Part shown: piece after piece, positions 27,453-35,131 of the stretch
Layout: every line of letters starts with the position of its first letter
How positions within the stretch are numbered: the first letter of the stretch is position 1
Source of the DNA: Bacteroidia bacterium
Lineage (GTDB): Bacteria > Bacteroidota > Bacteroidia > Bacteroidales > GWF2-35-48
Assembly: GCA_016212695.1 (NCBI GenBank)
Contig: JACREX010000035.1
Span: 1 to 36,163, forward strand
Length of the DNA stretch: 36,163 nt
Reading direction: 5' to 3'
Made by a program: the position numbers and the translations under genes
The notes under the pieces: model-generated
The model's input: only the letters and a program-made list of their open reading frames with translations
Told to the model about the DNA's origin: nothing
The model's database searches: none

Positions 27453-29192
27453 CTATATGATCTTTGGAATAGCCTCAATAAGCCGGCGTGTGTAATCCGT
27501 TTTCGGATCTGCATAGATTATGTCTGCTTCGCCCATTTCTTCGATCTTTCCCATATTCATCACGATCATGCGGTCCGACATATATTTTACGACAGCCAGG
27601 TCATGTGAAATAAAAATATAGGTAAGATCAAATTCATCTTTAAGACTATTCAGCAGGTTCAGCGCCTGCGCCTGAACGGAAACATCAAGAGCCGATACGG
27701 ATTCGTCGCAGATGATAAATTCCGGCTCTACTGCAAGCGCCCGTGCAATGCCAATCCGCTGACGCTGGCCGCCGGAAAATTCATGGGGATAGCGATGGTA
27801 ATGTTCTTCTTCGAGGTTTACTTTTTTTAGGAGTTCAACTGCTATTTGTTTCCTTTCTTTATCTGACTTCCCAATCCCGTGAACTTTCATCGGTTCTGTA
27901 ATAGCATCGCCAATAGTGAGTCTGGGATTCAGCGAAGAATAGGGATCCTGAAAAATGATCTGTACATTTTTTCTCAGTTTGCGAACCTCCGGTTTGCTAA
28001 GAGCCAATAAATTTTTTCCCTTATAAATAATACTGCCTTCCGTAGCTTCGATCAGTTGAATAATGGTTCTGCCCAGCGTTGTTTTTCCGCAGCCTGATTC
28101 TCCCACCAGGCCGACAGTTTCTCCTTTGTAAACATCAAAGCTCACATCATCAACTGCTTTAACAAAATTTTTGGGTTTGCCGAAAAAATTTCTTTTGACA
28201 GGGAAATAATTTTTCAGATTTTTTATTTGAAGGATCGGTTCCCTGCTGTAAATTTCTTTGTGTTTTTCAGCCCTCTCGGAATTTGTAATAAATATTGTAT
28301 AAGGATTTTTTTCAACTTGTATATAATTATTCTCATCCGCATTTTCAAAAAAATCTGAAATAACGGATAAGCGTTTCGGTCTTGCACCCAGGCTGGGCCT
28401 GCATTCTAAGAGTCCTTTTGTATAAGGATGTTTGGGATCGGTCAGCACTTCTTTTACAAAACCCTGTTCCACTATTTTCCCTTTATACATTACAAGAACC
28501 CTGCTGCACAACTCTGCCATAACTCCCAGGTCGTGGGAAATAAAAATTATGCTCATGGAATATTTTTTCTGCAGATCGCGCAGAAGTTCAAGAATTGTTT
28601 TCTGTACCGTTACATCCAGCGCTGTTGTTGGCTCGTCTGCAATAAGAATAACTGGCTTGCACGAGATGGCCATTGCAATCATCACGCGCTGTTTCTGCCC
28701 TCCGGACAACTGAAACGGATAGCTGTCGAAAATCGCTTCAGGCCGGGGAAGCTGAACCTCATTAAATAATTCAATCGTAAGTTTTTTTGCCTCCCTGTTA
28801 TTTTTTTTCTGATGCAGCCTGATGATTTCTGTTACCTGTTCTCCGCATTTGTAAACCGGGTTCAGCGACGTCATGGGTTCCTGGAAAATCATGGAAATTT
28901 TATTCCCGCTATAAGCGCGCATCTGTTTTTCTGCAAGTTTTAAAAAATTTACAGGCGATTTCCCTTCTTCATAAAAAAGTATCTCACCGTTTGTTATTTT
29001 GGCCGGCGGTATTTGTAGAAGGCCCATTATAGCAAGCGAAGTAACAGATTTTCCGGATCCGGATTCGCCGACAATACCCAGGGTCTCGCCTTTGTTCAGG
29101 ACAAAATCAATCGAATCAACAGCTTTAAAAACAACGCCATCCGTCTCAAAAGATATCTCAAGATTTTTTATTTCCAGAACTGAATTGTCCAT
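27453..29192 (-). CDS. Double ABC ATPase of oligopeptide/dipeptide transporter type
   Basis: 579 aa from ATG 29192 (MDNSVLEIKNLEISF). The track start at 29225 reads into an upstream heptamer array and adds 11 residues encoded partly by repeat. Two complete ATPase halves are fused: the first has GESGSGKSV (42-50), LSGGQKQRV and LIADEPTTALD; the second has GESGCGKTT, FSGGQRQRIG and FIICDESVSALD. Each half has the DppD/OppD or DppF/OppF style, including the extension after the core (KHPYTKGLLECRPSLG). It would energise a peptide or similar importer. No permease or binding-protein gene is in the window, so these must be elsewhere. The first gene of a pair with the PagL-like gene. Confidence 0.95.
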   Translation of the reverse strand: MDNSVLEIKNLEISFETDGVVFKAVDSIDFVLNKGETLGIVGESGSGKSVTSLAIMGLLQIPPAKITNGEILFYEEGKSPVNFLKLAEKQMRAYSGNKISMIFQEPMTSLNPVYKCGEQVTEIIRLHQKKNNREAKKLTIELFNEVQLPRPEAIFDSYPFQLSGGQKQRVMIAMAISCKPVILIADEPTTALDVTVQKTILELLRDLQKKYSMSIIFISHDLGVMAELCSRVLVMYKGKIVEQGFVKEVLTDPKHPYTKGLLECRPSLGARPKRLSVISDFFENADENNYIQVEKNPYTIFITNSERAEKHKEIYSREPILQIKNLKNYFPVKRNFFGKPKNFVKAVDDVSFDVYKGETVGLVGESGCGKTTLGRTIIQLIEATEGSIIYKGKNLLALSKPEVRKLRKNVQIIFQDPYSSLNPRLTIGDAITEPMKVHGIGKSDKERKQIAVELLKKVNLEEEHYHRYPHEFSGGQRQRIGIARALAVEPEFIICDESVSALDVSVQAQALNLLNSLKDEFDLTYIFISHDLAVVKYMSDRMIVMNMGKIEEMGEADIIYADPKTDYTRRLIEAIPKII

Positions 29193-29198
29193 TTCGCT

Positions 29199-29296
29199 GT
29201 TAACCATTAATCGTTCATTGTTCATTGTTAATTGTTCATTGTTAATTGTTCATTGTTAATTGTTCATTGTTAATTGTTAATCGTTCATTGTTAATT
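29199..29296. repeat. 7-bp-period array, gttcatt/gttaatt, 14 units
   Basis: Fourteen consecutive heptamers in perfect phase: gttaacc, attaatc, gttcatt, gttcatt, then gttaatt and gttcatt alternating, then gttaatt, gttaatc, gttcatt, gttaatt. It starts 6 bp upstream of the preferred ABC ATPase start. On the minus strand each gttcatt provides an ATG and each gttaatt a TAA. Together with the neighbouring octamer array it fills essentially the whole spacer. Confidence 0.95.
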
Positions 29297-29297
29297 A

Positions 29298-29345
29298 CCC
29301 ATCAACCCATCACCCTATCAACTTATAAACTTAGCTACTTATCCA
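29298..29345. repeat. 8-bp-period array next to the heptamer array, six units
   Basis: Six octamers in phase: cccatcaa, cccatcac, cctatcaa, cttataaa, cttagcta, cttatcca, then a partial cttta running into the stop codon of the YiiX-like gene. The units drift gradually from cccatcaa to cttatcca. One base separates it from the heptamer array. Confidence 0.8.
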
Positions 29346-29347
29346 CT

Positions 29348-30757
29348 TTATTTCTTAATTATATCCATCGTTGTGCGTTTCCATGTATTTCCAAATTCAA
29401 CCTCATCGCTGACAAATGATTTTTTTTGTTTCTCACTGGCGTCATAAAAAATAATCAATCGCAATTCCTTATCCGGATTATCTTTTTCAGCATCAAATTT
29501 TCTTACAATATCCGTAGGGAACATAAAAGCGCTTCCGTTCAAATCGTTCATTAAAAAATGCAGACCTGCTTTATCAGCACATGGAATATATGCTTTATAA
29601 ATAAGTTCGCTGCAAAGAATTTCATCATCCGATTCAAAATCGAAAAGAAAATCATAGGGTTTCTGGTAATATTCAAACGTCTGCAATATGGCTTTAAAAA
29701 TATCTTCATTGGATAGCTGAGGCCTTAATGCGGCAAAATAATCCACCCGGGCAATATGTGAAATTTTGTTGATCTTTACACCGTCGGCAATCGCTTCAAT
29801 AATCCTGAACTTATGCCTTTTCATCTTCTTCCACACAGCGAAATAATGCTTCTTAATATATGCTGAAGGTTTCTCACCCTTCAGTATTTTAGCGCCTGAA
29901 AAATGCCGGTCGAGTTCCTTCAGGCTTCCGATATAAATTCCCGCATGAGTCCAGAATCCGGGGATCCCAAGATTGACTAATTGCCAGTTATCGCGTTTTA
30001 ATAATATGTCTCCGGGTTCAAGGATCCTGCGGATCTTTCTTGCCTGTTGTTTGGTTATTAATTTTTTGCTTCTGAAACTCAGGTCTACCGACGAAGCGAT
30101 TCTGCAGATCACGCTCTGAAAAGGCCGTCGTATGTCGTCAAGATATTCATTAACCTCCATGAACGGTTCTGCATCTTCGTCATATTCATTAACCATAATT
30201 GTATCGCCAGGGTTTGGTATAATGGTTCCGATAGAACCGTTTTTCTTATACTTTTTAAAATACCGGTCTGTTGACACAAACGAAGAAGTTGCTGTTTTAA
30301 TGATCACTTTATTCAAGAGCCTGCTATAATAAATTGCCTGAATACAACTATCCGTAACACCGTGTTTTGAATCAAGTTTTAACACTCTGAACCTGCGGCT
30401 GAAATAAGAATAATCATTTTTTGTGCCGATAAACGCAAGGTTTTTTCTCAGTGATAAAATGCTTGTGAAGACTGATGATGTATGTGTCCTGATCCTGCCG
30501 GTTTTATCAGCCGCCTTCATATTTTTTGTTACCCTGTACACCGAATCTGAATTTGTGCCGGCAATCATCCATGCAACATTTCGCTTGGACACGCTTATCT
30601 TTTTAATTTTTTCCTTAATGAGCGACTGATATTTTGAAGTGTCAACACGGGTTTGCGAAAATAAAAAACCTGTATGTAAATGAATCATGAAAAAAACAAC
30701 AAGGAAGAATTTGCCTGTTTTTTTAAATTCAATATATGAAAAAAAAATACGCATCAT
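29348..30757 (-). CDS. YiiX/YebB-like N1pC/P60-type cysteine hydrolase with long N-terminal region
   Basis: 469 aa. A signal peptide or N-terminal anchor covers about 15-36 (cut near FSQ). Residues 36-235 are an uncharacterised, basic region. The C-terminal domain has the permuted papain layout of the YiiX/YebB family: EPGDILLK (247-254), THAGIYIG with His271, IIEAIADGV with Glu321, and ILCSELIYKAY with Cys382. Such proteins are thought to cleave amide or ester bonds in cell-wall or lipid substrates; the substrate here is unknown. It reads leftward and is followed by the repeat-filled spacer and the ABC ATPase gene. A TAACTTTG box sits only a few bases before the ATG, which would require a near-leaderless mRNA. 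Confidence 0.87.
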   Translation of the reverse strand: MMRIFFSYIEFKKTGKFFLVVFFMIHLHTGFLFSQTRVDTSKYQSLIKEKIKKISVSKRNVAWMIAGTNSDSVYRVTKNMKAADKTGRIRTHTSSVFTSILSLRKNLAFIGTKNDYSYFSRRFRVLKLDSKHGVTDSCIQAIYYSRLLNKVIIKTATSSFVSTDRYFKKYKKNGSIGTIIPNPGDTIMVNEYDEDAEPFMEVNEYLDDIRRPFQSVICRIASSVDLSFRSKKLITKQQARKIRRILEPGDILLKRDNWQLVNLGIPGFWTHAGIYIGSLKELDRHFSGAKILKGEKPSAYIKKHYFAVWKKMKRHKFRIIEAIADGVKINKISHIARVDYFAALRPQLSNEDIFKAILQTFEYYQKPYDFLFDFESDDEILCSELIYKAYIPCADKAGLHFLMNDLNGSAFMFPTDIVRKFDAEKDNPDKELRLIIFYDASEKQKKSFVSDEVEFGNTWKRTTMDIIKK

Positions 30758-30765
30758 GCAAAGTT

Positions 30766-30787
30766 AAAATAATTTAAAAATTATTTT
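30766..30787. repeat. AT-only palindrome between divergent genes
   Basis: Perfect 10-bp inverted repeat aaaataattt-aa-aaattatttt between the YiiX-like gene (minus) and tRNA-Phe (plus). Its right arm runs into the TTTG of the tRNA promoter. AT-only palindromes arise easily by chance. Confidence 0.5.
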
Positions 30788-30814
30788 GAAAAACTGAATT
30801 TATCCTTACATTTG
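30785..30814 (+). promoter_or_regulatory. Bacteroidota-type promoter for tRNA-Phe
   Basis: TTTG (30785-30788), 18-base spacer, TACATTTG (30807-30814). Both boxes match the consensus; the spacer is one base shorter than usual. It is 20 bp before the tRNA 5' end. Confidence 0.7.
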
Positions 30815-30834
30815 CAACCCTGAAAATAACCGCT

Positions 30835-30907
30835 GGCGTCGTAGCTCAGTTGGTAGAGCAGCGGACTGAAAATCCGTGTGTCACTGGTTCGATTCCAGTC
30901 GATGCCA
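30835..30907 (+). tRNA. tRNA-Phe (anticodon GAA)
   Basis: 73 nt. The acceptor stem GGCGTCG pairs with CGATGCC (one G-U), discriminator A. The D-arm is GCTC-AGTTGGTA-GAGC, the anticodon loop CTGAAAA gives GAA, and the T-arm is ACTGG-TTCGATT-CCAGT. The 3' CCA is not encoded (ACA follows), so it would be added after transcription. It has its own promoter and a terminator directly after it. Confidence 0.98.
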
Positions 30908-30910
30908 CAA

Positions 30911-30940
30911 AAGCCTGAAGCAAATGTTTCGGGCTTTTTT
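30911..30940 (+). terminator. Rho-independent terminator after tRNA-Phe
   Basis: Stem aagcctgaagc (30911-30921), loop aaat, arm gtttcgggctt (30926-30936), with two G-U pairs, then a run of six T. It starts 3 bp after the tRNA end. Confidence 0.92.
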
Positions 30941-30998
30941 AATTTTTATTTAGCTTCAAAGTTTTAATTTTGTAGATAATAAATTAAATACGAGCCTT

Positions 30999-32471
30999 AT
31001 GATTAAAATTTCAGACCATGTCGTAAACCACGATGTCTTAAAAAAAGCAGTTGAACGGTTCCGTGAAAAAGGCGTTATTCTTCCCACATTTGCACAGATG
31101 CAAAACCCTGCATTGATCCCGGATAAAATTAAAGACAAACTGAAGAATATCGGGCTGTGGGAACTTCATCCGCTCAACCTCTTTCGAATTAACTGGCACA
31201 ATGAGCCGAAAGAAAAAGGCGGTCTTTACAGAAAAGTAAATTTTCTTGAACTGCCCAGGGCAGTGACCGGCGTTGATGCGCGTATTATTCTGATGCTTGG
31301 AAAATGGTTCCCTACGGGCGCACACAAAGTAGGCGCTGCATATGGCTGCCTTGCTCCCAGAGTTATCACCGGACAGTTTGATCCTACTTATCATAAAGCA
31401 GTGTGGCCGTCAACAGGCAACTACTGCCGCGGAGGGGCTTTCGACTCATACCTGATGGGCGTTACCGCAGTAGCCATTCTTCCTGAAGAAATGAGCAAAG
31501 AACGTTTCGACTGGCTTAAAGAGATCGGCGCAGAAGTGATCGCTACCCCGGGCTGTGAATCGAATGTAAAGGAAATTTATGACAAATGCTGGGATATCCG
31601 CAGAAACCGGAAAGACTGTATTATCTTCAACCAGTTCGACGAATTCGGAAATTCATGCTGGCATTACGAAGTTACAGGCCATGCCATCGAAGAAGCGTTT
31701 CACGATATAAATGGGAAAAATTTCGCCGGGTTTGTTTCTGCAACCGGCTCTGCCGGCACCATTGCTGCAGGGGATTATTTAAGAACCAAGTTCCCGCATA
31801 TTAAAGTTGCCGCATCCGAAGCGCTGCAATGCCCGACACTGCTGAGAAACGGATTCGGAGGCCACCGCATCGAAGGGATCGGCGACAAGCACGTGCCCTG
31901 GGTTCACAATGTAAAAAACACGAATGTTGTTACGGCTATAGACGATGAGGATTGCATGAGGATTCTACGATTATTCAATGAACCAGACGGGAAAAAATAT
32001 CTTGAATCTGCAGGGTTGGATAATAAATTCATTGATAGTTTAAAACAGCTTGGTATCTCAGGTATTGGCAACACGCTTTCTGCTATCAAGCTTGCCAAAT
32101 ATTTTGAAATGACATCTGACGATGTGATCTTCACGATGGCAACCGACTCTGCAGAAATGTACGGTTCAAGGTTAAAAGAACTGGAAGAGGAACGGGGGAA
32201 ATACTCGCAGTTGCAAGCGGCAAAAGATATGGAAAAATGCCTGTTTGGAACCGCCTGCGATCATATGAAAGAGCTTACATACGACGACCAAAAGATGATC
32301 CATAATCTGAAATATTTTACATGGGTGGAACAGCAGGGCAAAGAAATTGAAGAAATTAATCAGCTTTGGTACGATCGAAACCTGTGGCCAGGCCTGTTCA
32401 GCCAACCGGCCAAATGGGACGAACTGATACATGAGTTTAACGAGAAGACCTGTTTGCTGAAAAATTTATAA
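30999..32471 (+). CDS. PLP-dependent enzyme, TrpB/cysteine-synthase fold, substrate unknown
   Basis: 490 aa. Fold type II PLP signatures are GKWFPTGAHKVGAA with the probable Schiff-base Lys110, PSTGNYCRGGAF (137-148) in the place of the STGNTG substrate loop of cysteine synthases, and SATGSAGT (247-254) as the phosphate-binding loop. It is annotated in related genomes only as a PLP-dependent protein beta subunit, to my knowledge without an assigned reaction. There is no trpA or other amino-acid gene nearby. A TAATTTTG -7 box is at 30965-30972, without a good -33 box, just after the tRNA terminator. It is probably monocistronic. Confidence 0.85.
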   Translation: MIKISDHVVNHDVLKKAVERFREKGVILPTFAQMQNPALIPDKIKDKLKNIGLWELHPLNLFRINWHNEPKEKGGLYRKVNFLELPRAVTGVDARIILMLGKWFPTGAHKVGAAYGCLAPRVITGQFDPTYHKAVWPSTGNYCRGGAFDSYLMGVTAVAILPEEMSKERFDWLKEIGAEVIATPGCESNVKEIYDKCWDIRRNRKDCIIFNQFDEFGNSCWHYEVTGHAIEEAFHDINGKNFAGFVSATGSAGTIAAGDYLRTKFPHIKVAASEALQCPTLLRNGFGGHRIEGIGDKHVPWVHNVKNTNVVTAIDDEDCMRILRLFNEPDGKKYLESAGLDNKFIDSLKQLGISGIGNTLSAIKLAKYFEMTSDDVIFTMATDSAEMYGSRLKELEEERGKYSQLQAAKDMEKCLFGTACDHMKELTYDDQKMIHNLKYFTWVEQQGKEIEEINQLWYDRNLWPGLFSQPAKWDELIHEFNEKTCLLKNL

Positions 32472-32508
32472 AACCCGAATCTTTTTCTCATTATAACATG
32501 AACAACGC

Positions 32509-33020
32509 TTATTCAATCACTACTCTTCCCCGGAAAATTTTTTCTCCATTAACCTCAACCATATAAACCCCGGGTTTCAGATTTCCTTTTTCTAAAACGA
32601 TTTTGCTGCCTGTAATGCCGGTGATGGTTTTAACATTTTCACCCAATAAATTATAAATTATAAGTTTATAATTTGAAGAATAGGGATTGGAAAAATAAAT
32701 ATTGGTCTGAGAAGTCATTGGGTTTGGAGAAATACAGAGAGTGAATATTTCTGCTCCGGGTAAAGGAGTAACACCATCTATAATTCCGTTGGTCATGGGT
32801 TAATTCCGTTGATATTTATTAAAACATATTGTAAATCAGATGTCTACAAGTTATCACCAACGGATTTCACCCAACACCCGGTTTTTCCTTGATATATACC
32901 AGGTAAAGAAGTAGAAACTTCAGTAAAATCATGGGCTTTTAAAATTGAGATATTCAAAATACAAAATACAAATTGCAAAAAGCAAAATTTAATTGCCGGG
33001 GTAAAAATTTTTGAGTTCAT
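32509..33020 (-). pseudogene. Decayed T9SS secreted-protein gene: signal peptide and sorting domain only
   Basis: Two pieces remain. The first, 33020 to 32853 (too short for the ORF track), encodes 55 aa: MNSKIFTPAIKFCFLQF..., a signal peptide, then HDFTEVSTSLPGIYQG, which looks like the start of a VCBS/FG-GAP-type ectodomain, and a stop. The second, 32796 to 32509 (95 aa in the track), is a T9SS type A sorting domain: ISPNPMTSQTNIYF, YKLIIYNLLGENV and LKPGVYMVEVNGEKIFRGRVVIE. A TAA stop lies directly upstream in frame of its ATG. The 56 bp between them cannot hold a domain. An 11-bp direct repeat taattccgttg (32781-32791 and 32801-32811) marks the junction. I infer deletion of the central part. 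It converges on the PLP enzyme gene. Confidence 0.8.
32955..32989. repeat. 7-bp-period array, CAAAATA family, five units
   Basis: In-phase heptamers caaaata, caaaata, caaattg, caaaaag, caaaatt. On the minus strand it lies inside the hydrophobic core of the signal peptide of the decayed T9SS gene, encoding Phe, Cys, Leu and Val. The remaining 33021-33241 is AT-rich and holds nothing I recognise. Confidence 0.75.
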
Positions 33021-33241
33021 AATTTAATAGTTTTGGTTTAAAAATACGTCAATTAGAAAAAATCGGGTTGATATCAACTCCGCTACTTTATTAATGTAAA
33101 ATTAGTAAATTTTAAAAAATAACAAGCCTTAGATAAAATTATCATAAACAAAGGCATGTAAAATCCTTAACATTAACAAACATTCCTTAAGGGAAATTTG
33201 TCGTACACCCAAAACTCGGGAGGAATAGGTGAATTTTAATC

Positions 33242-35131
33242 TTATCTGATAAGATTAATCTTCTTAGTTACCACATTGTTTTCTGTCTGTACTTTCAGAA
33301 TATACATGCCGTCTGATAATCCGTTCATATCAACTGAAATAAGTGTCGCGTTATTGGTAACAGCAGTTATGGCATCACCAAGGTTGTTGTAAATAGTAAT
33401 TGTAGAATTTGCAGGTTTAGATACATAGAATACCCCGGTTGACGGATTCGGATATACATTGATATTATTTTCTACAACTTCGTTTGTAATGATTTTATCA
33501 GCAAAATCAATGTTTATATCATCAACAAACAGATTATACATATCGGCATCGCTATAGCAATGGAACCCTATATAATAAGAACCAGTAGTAGGAACTGTAA
33601 ACTGGGATGATGATAATGTATAGGTTGTAGCGGTAATCTCACCGACATCAACAATAGAAGTTGTTAATGCAGTTGAAATATTGTCGGTACCTAAAAATAC
33701 ATTTAATTTTTCAGGCCATGTAGCGCTCTGGGCTTTATAATAAAAGTCGAGCTGGTAAGTTGTTCCTGCGATGAAATCAAGACAGGTGGTAATCAGCCAG
33801 TCATTGGCAGCAGAAGCGGAGTTGTACGGATATTCAGCCGCATAAGGCCCGTTGTTCCCGCCTGTGGCTACGATAATCCAGGTCTTTGCATCTCCGTTTG
33901 TGTTTTCAATAACCCAGTTTGAATAATTTTCTGTGGTTTCAAAACCCATTGTATACGGGGTTGCCTGGGGTGTAAAATTTGTAACGACTTTAGTTGCCGT
34001 ATCATTTCCAAGAACAGCATCTCCTGCCAAAGCGGTATATGCTTTAATATTATAAACCCCTGTAGCGGACATATCAACCGGTGTGGAAAATGTGTAACTG
34101 GCAGAACCGTCAACAGGGATTGATGTGATTGTTCCTGAAACAGGAGCGCCGCCATTGACTTTATAGTAAACCGGCACATTGTTTGCTACGCTGGTGCCGA
34201 AATTCTGCACAACAATGGTTACTGTTTCACTGCCAAGTCCACAAGCGCTGCCGGGACTGGTGATACCTGTAGCGGCAACATCATTGGCCGGAAGAACCGG
34301 ATAGTATGGAATTGCGAAACCGGTAATTTCTGCCCCACCGGCAAAGTCTCCGATCAGCGTTGTGGTTCCGGTAGTTGTATTCACGGTTCTTAACTCGCCT
34401 TTTGATGCATCGGCATTATAGGCTGCCATATATAAGGTGTTTGTATTGCGGTCGAATTCCATATCCTGCGCATAGCTGGCATTGAATCCTATTAATCCGA
34501 TAACAGCGCCAACGCCGGTGGTTGCATTTATCTGAACTAAGTTGTCTGTGCTGATATCAACTGCATAAAGGTTTCCGGAAGCATCGCAGGCAAGATTAAT
34601 ATACAAGCCTGCCCCGCAAACGCCGATTTGTGTTGCAGCGCCGGTTGCAGTATTTATAATGTGTAATGCGGAATTTGTACCGTCATAACTTACGCCATAG
34701 AGTTTACTTGTCGTATAATCATAAGATATTCCGTTGATGGCTATACCCAGATTGCCGATTACTGTTCTTGCTCCGGTGGTTGTATCAAGCGTAATCAGGG
34801 TATTGTCTGTGGTAACAACACCATACCATTTTTTGTTTCCACCCCAGGTGCCGGCTTTTACAAAATTTGAAGAGGATTGGTCTGCAATAGAAATAATACT
34901 TCCGGGATTCTGTAAGGATGTCCATGCTGGTCCTTTAGGTATTGCACTTGAAGGATCATAAGCTATATAACAGTACACTTTTGTGAGGTTCTGAACAGAA
35001 ACCGAATCGGTAATCGTATCATTAGACGTATTCACATCGCCGCCAAGTTGTGTGTAAACAGTAACGCCGTAATTTCCAAGTGTAGCATTCCACGGATCAC
35101 AATGTAACCTGCTGGGATGCCATGGATGCAA
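33242..35131 (-). CDS. T9SS adhesin, C-terminal part of a frameshifted gene
   Basis: 629 aa in the track, but the first 11 codons (MHPWHPSRLHC) are an artefact of reading the upstream part out of frame; genuine sequence starts at DPWNATLGNYGVTVYTQL. Next come a beta-propeller-like region with repeats such as LITLDTTTGARTVIG, LHIINTATGAATQIG and LVQINATTGVGAVIG, a CARDB-like domain (VYYKVNGGAPVSGTI), a choice-of-anchor/cleaved-adhesin-like domain (TMGFETTENYSNW), and the T9SS type A sorting domain (NVYPNPSTGVFYV, ending KKINLIR). The sorting tail directs export and surface attachment or release. A hairpin aatcttat-ctg-ataagatt (33238-33256) covers the stop. It continues the 35097-36002 reading frame. 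Confidence 0.85.
   Translation of the reverse strand: MHPWHPSRLHCDPWNATLGNYGVTVYTQLGGDVNTSNDTITDSVSVQNLTKVYCYIAYDPSSAIPKGPAWTSLQNPGSIISIADQSSSNFVKAGTWGGNKKWYGVVTTDNTLITLDTTTGARTVIGNLGIAINGISYDYTTSKLYGVSYDGTNSALHIINTATGAATQIGVCGAGLYINLACDASGNLYAVDISTDNLVQINATTGVGAVIGLIGFNASYAQDMEFDRNTNTLYMAAYNADASKGELRTVNTTTGTTTLIGDFAGGAEITGFAIPYYPVLPANDVAATGITSPGSACGLGSETVTIVVQNFGTSVANNVPVYYKVNGGAPVSGTITSIPVDGSASYTFSTPVDMSATGVYNIKAYTALAGDAVLGNDTATKVVTNFTPQATPYTMGFETTENYSNWVIENTNGDAKTWIIVATGGNNGPYAAEYPYNSASAANDWLITTCLDFIAGTTYQLDFYYKAQSATWPEKLNVFLGTDNISTALTTSIVDVGEITATTYTLSSSQFTVPTTGSYYIGFHCYSDADMYNLFVDDINIDFADKIITNEVVENNINVYPNPSTGVFYVSKPANSTITIYNNLGDAITAVTNNATLISVDMNGLSDGMYILKVQTENNVVTKKINLIR

Noticed and set aside
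29193-29225. Upstream start of the ABC ATPase at 29225
   Set aside because: The extra 11 codons come partly from the heptamer array and do not resemble ABC ATPase N-termini.
29199-29345. CRISPR array
   Set aside because: Units are 7-8 bp and contiguous without unique spacers, and there are no cas genes.
30766-30787. AT palindrome as a regulator site coordinating tRNA-Phe and the YiiX-like gene
   Set aside because: It is purely A/T in an AT-rich spacer, so chance cannot be excluded and no second copy was seen.
35090-35131. Programmed -1 frameshift in the T9SS adhesin
   Set aside because: No slippery heptamer or downstream structure at the junction; a one-base insertion explains it better.
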